In this document: in pieces, positions 61,766 to 64,000 of the stretch
Numbering within the stretch: position 1 is the first letter of the stretch
How the letters are laid out: every line of letters begins with the position of its first letter
Assembly (NCBI GenBank): GCA_000231825.2
Contig: JH720303.1
Span: forward strand, 62,001-126,000
Length of the DNA: 64,000 nt
Source: Tetrahymena elliotti 4EA
Lineage: Eukaryota > Ciliophora > Oligohymenophorea > Hymenostomatida > Tetrahymenidae
Reading direction: 5' to 3'
The notes under the pieces: generated by a model
Told to the model about the DNA's origin: nothing
What the model saw: the letters and a program-made list of their open reading frames with translations, nothing else
The model's database searches: none
Made by a program: the position numbers and the translations under genes

Positions 61766-64000
61766 TGTTAGAATAAATATCCGAGAATATTAAAACTAAG
61801 GTATTTATTTATAGAATGTTAAATATTTATTAATTTAATGTTAGAATAATGAATATAAAATATATTTCATATGTTAGTATTTAAGCTATAATAGTAATTA
61901 AGTAAAATGACATCATTTAGAATGAGTTTTAGTTCTGTAACCAGAATAAAAAGATTTATGATGCAATTTAAGAATTAAGATAGCGTCATTTACTTTTTAA
62001 TTAAGAATTTGCTTTAATTTATAGCTAAATTTGTAGTTTAATCATGTTTTGTAAGTGTAATTTAAATTAATCTGACTCTAGTTATTTTCTCTAAGGAGCT
62101 TATTAATTAATAATTTTGTTTTCATCAACCAACAAATTTAATTTTTTTATCTTACATATTTCTTTCATTTACTTATTAATTAACATTTCTTAACTACCTA
62201 AAAATTTTAATGACATCATTTATATACAAATTACCATATATAAAATTGATTTTTTTTGATTAATTTAATAAAATATATTAACAAAATTAGCTCAGGTATT
62301 CCTTAATCCTGATTTTTAAAATAAATAAAAAATTAACCATTTCAAAAATGACTAGTTACTAAAATAAAAACAATTTAATGAAGACAAAAAATCTTTCACA
62401 AATTAACAACACAATAATTACAATAGATATTTGATTATATTTTATTTTATATTCTATTTATAAAAGAAATTAAGTAAACATTTTTCAATGATATATTGCG
62501 TCATTTTAAATTTTCTATTTTCAAATCCTTTACATTAATTACTTTAAAAAATAAAACAAATTGGTGCACATGTTTAACTTTGCAAACAGAAAGAAAATTA
62601 CATTTTTTTTATAAATTACTAAAACATATTAACTCTACCTTAAATTTGAATCATATATCCCTTTTTTATAAAAGTTTCAAAAAAGTTATTTTTTCTACCA
62701 TAGATGAGAAAACAAACTCTATTTTTAATCTAGAAAAATTTTAAGGAGTTTGAATTAAATATATTTTGTAAATGACGATATTTTATGTCATTTAGAGCTC
62801 AATTAAAAACTTTACAAAGATAGATTCTCTTTTATTGCTTAAATTATATTTTCTAAAAATAAAGAATAATTTCTGTTTCATATTAAGATAATCAATATCA
62901 TTTTAAAAAATAATTTTCATCAAATAAATTTTTATTTTGGATTATGAATTTATTTCTTTACATAAAATAGAATTAAAGTTGTAAATTATTAGCTGAAATT
63001 AAAAATAACAAAAAAGCATAAAATTTTAACCTAAAATTCCCAACTAATTTATAAAATGAAAAGAATAAAACAAAGTAAAATTTAATTTATTTGCAAGTTA
63101 CACCAGATTAATTTTTTCAGTTGATTAAAAATATGCTTTAAGTGATTTTACATCTTTGTTACTAAGTTAAAATGATTAACCCAATAAATTACTTCACTAA
63201 TCTACTAGTTATTTTATGTTTGTTAACCACTCAATTTTAATTATAATTTTTTGTTCATAAATTTTAAATTTACTTTCATAGATTATTCAATCTTTAATAA
63301 TTAAATTTTTTTATTACATATTTTTGTTCATATAATTTGCATTTTCCCTCTATAAACTGTAATGTATTATAAATAAAAATCAACTGAAATGCACATAATT
63401 TACTATTTTAGTAAATTTTAATTCTTAGGAATAATAATGTTGGATATTTTTTTATGAATAAATTTCAATTCTTTATTATTAAGCTTTTCATTATTAAATT
63501 TAACATTTTATTTAGAATTTAGAAAATTAAATATTTTATAATTTTAAAAAATCAGATAAATATATTATAAAATATTTTATAATTAAAAAAAAATAAACTA
63601 ATTAATTCTTGATAACTAATTTCTTAAGATTAAAAAATTTGAAGCAAATCAAAAGATAAAAATGGTGAAATAAATTTCATATTTTTAAATTTTTTAAATT
63701 AGAAAAGTGGCAATCAAGAAATCTGATATGCCGCTTCTCAATAATTAGAATTAGAATAAAAGCAAATTAATATTTTATTATATATAGCTTCGAGCATTAA
63801 TTTTTCTATTTTTCTCTTATTAACTAAATAAAAAGCTTATATAAAAAAATTGAGCTATACATAACATTAGAGCAATTCTTTTTGATGCTTTTTTAGTTAA
63901 CTTCTTTCAAAAAATTTTTGTTCATATAATAGAAGTCTTCAATATTCTAACTTGATAAGATTTTAATCTTATATTTCTTAATGTTAGTAAAGAAGATAAT
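61766..64000. other. AT-rich flank without a supported gene
   Basis: A plus-strand frame at 62496-62750 (TNWCTCLTLQTERKLHFFY) is open in either code but has no ATG and no recognisable motif; it could be an exon remnant. The rest, to the end of the window, is A/T runs. Confidence 0.5.

Overview
The window is nuclear DNA of a ciliate, most likely a Tetrahymena-type oligohymenophorean. It is very AT-rich. Genes stay open only if TAA and TAG are read as glutamine and TGA is the sole stop. Introns are short, AT-rich and GT-AG, and reading frame and splice phase agree across them. The families present (long Q/N-rich proteins, an LRR protein with a kinase-like N-lobe, a large PAS/multi-membrane protein, CFAP97-type ciliary proteins) also fit a ciliate. 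A standard-code ORF scan gives mostly fragments and antisense shadows here; the gene models below were re-read with the ciliate code. All family names are from reading motifs, not from database searches.

Layout, left to right. 0.4-3.0 kb: Q/N-rich protein with an aromatic OCRE-like tail. 3.0-6.0 kb: a fragment resembling the RIH region of IP3/ryanodine receptors, without a visible start or pore. 6.7-7.4 kb (-): small tail-anchored-like protein. 8.1-9.2 kb: CFAP97-domain protein. 10.6-12.4 kb: pantothenate kinase with about seven introns. 14.0-15.2 kb (-) and 24.2-25.9 kb (-): two diverged paralogs of one unnamed family that vaguely resembles a CID. 15.2-24.2 kb: mostly empty AT-rich DNA with two or three poorly resolved exon clusters. 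27.4-29.9 kb: second CFAP97-like protein with two domain copies. 30.7-33.5 kb: a long-chain acyl-CoA synthetase-like protein whose nucleotide-binding motifs are eroded. 34.1-41.4 kb (-): a very large TmcB-like membrane/PAS protein. 42.8-44.0 kb: coiled-coil protein. 45.0-48.3 kb (-): FHA, long charged linker and tandem BRCT, the domain order of MDC1. 49.8-52.1 kb: Q/N/S-rich unknown. 52.2-53.8 kb (-): LRR protein with a degenerate kinase N-lobe. 54.6-56.5 kb: coiled-coil Q-rich unknown. 57.3-57.9 kb: MAPR (cytochrome b5-like) membrane protein. 58.3-59.4 kb (-): possible Tim44/mL45-like protein. 60.6-61.8 kb (-): delta-9 acyl-CoA desaturase. 61.8-64 kb: nothing convincing.

Genes are single transcription units in divergent, convergent or tandem arrangement, with no operons. 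Pantothenate kinase (CoA synthesis), the acyl-CoA synthetase-like protein, the desaturase and the MAPR protein all touch CoA or lipid metabolism, but they are interspersed with unrelated genes and I do not claim a functional cluster. The most interesting items are the MDC1-like FHA/tandem-BRCT protein, the acyl-CoA synthetase-like probable pseudoenzyme, the IP3R-like fragment and the paralogous unnamed pair.
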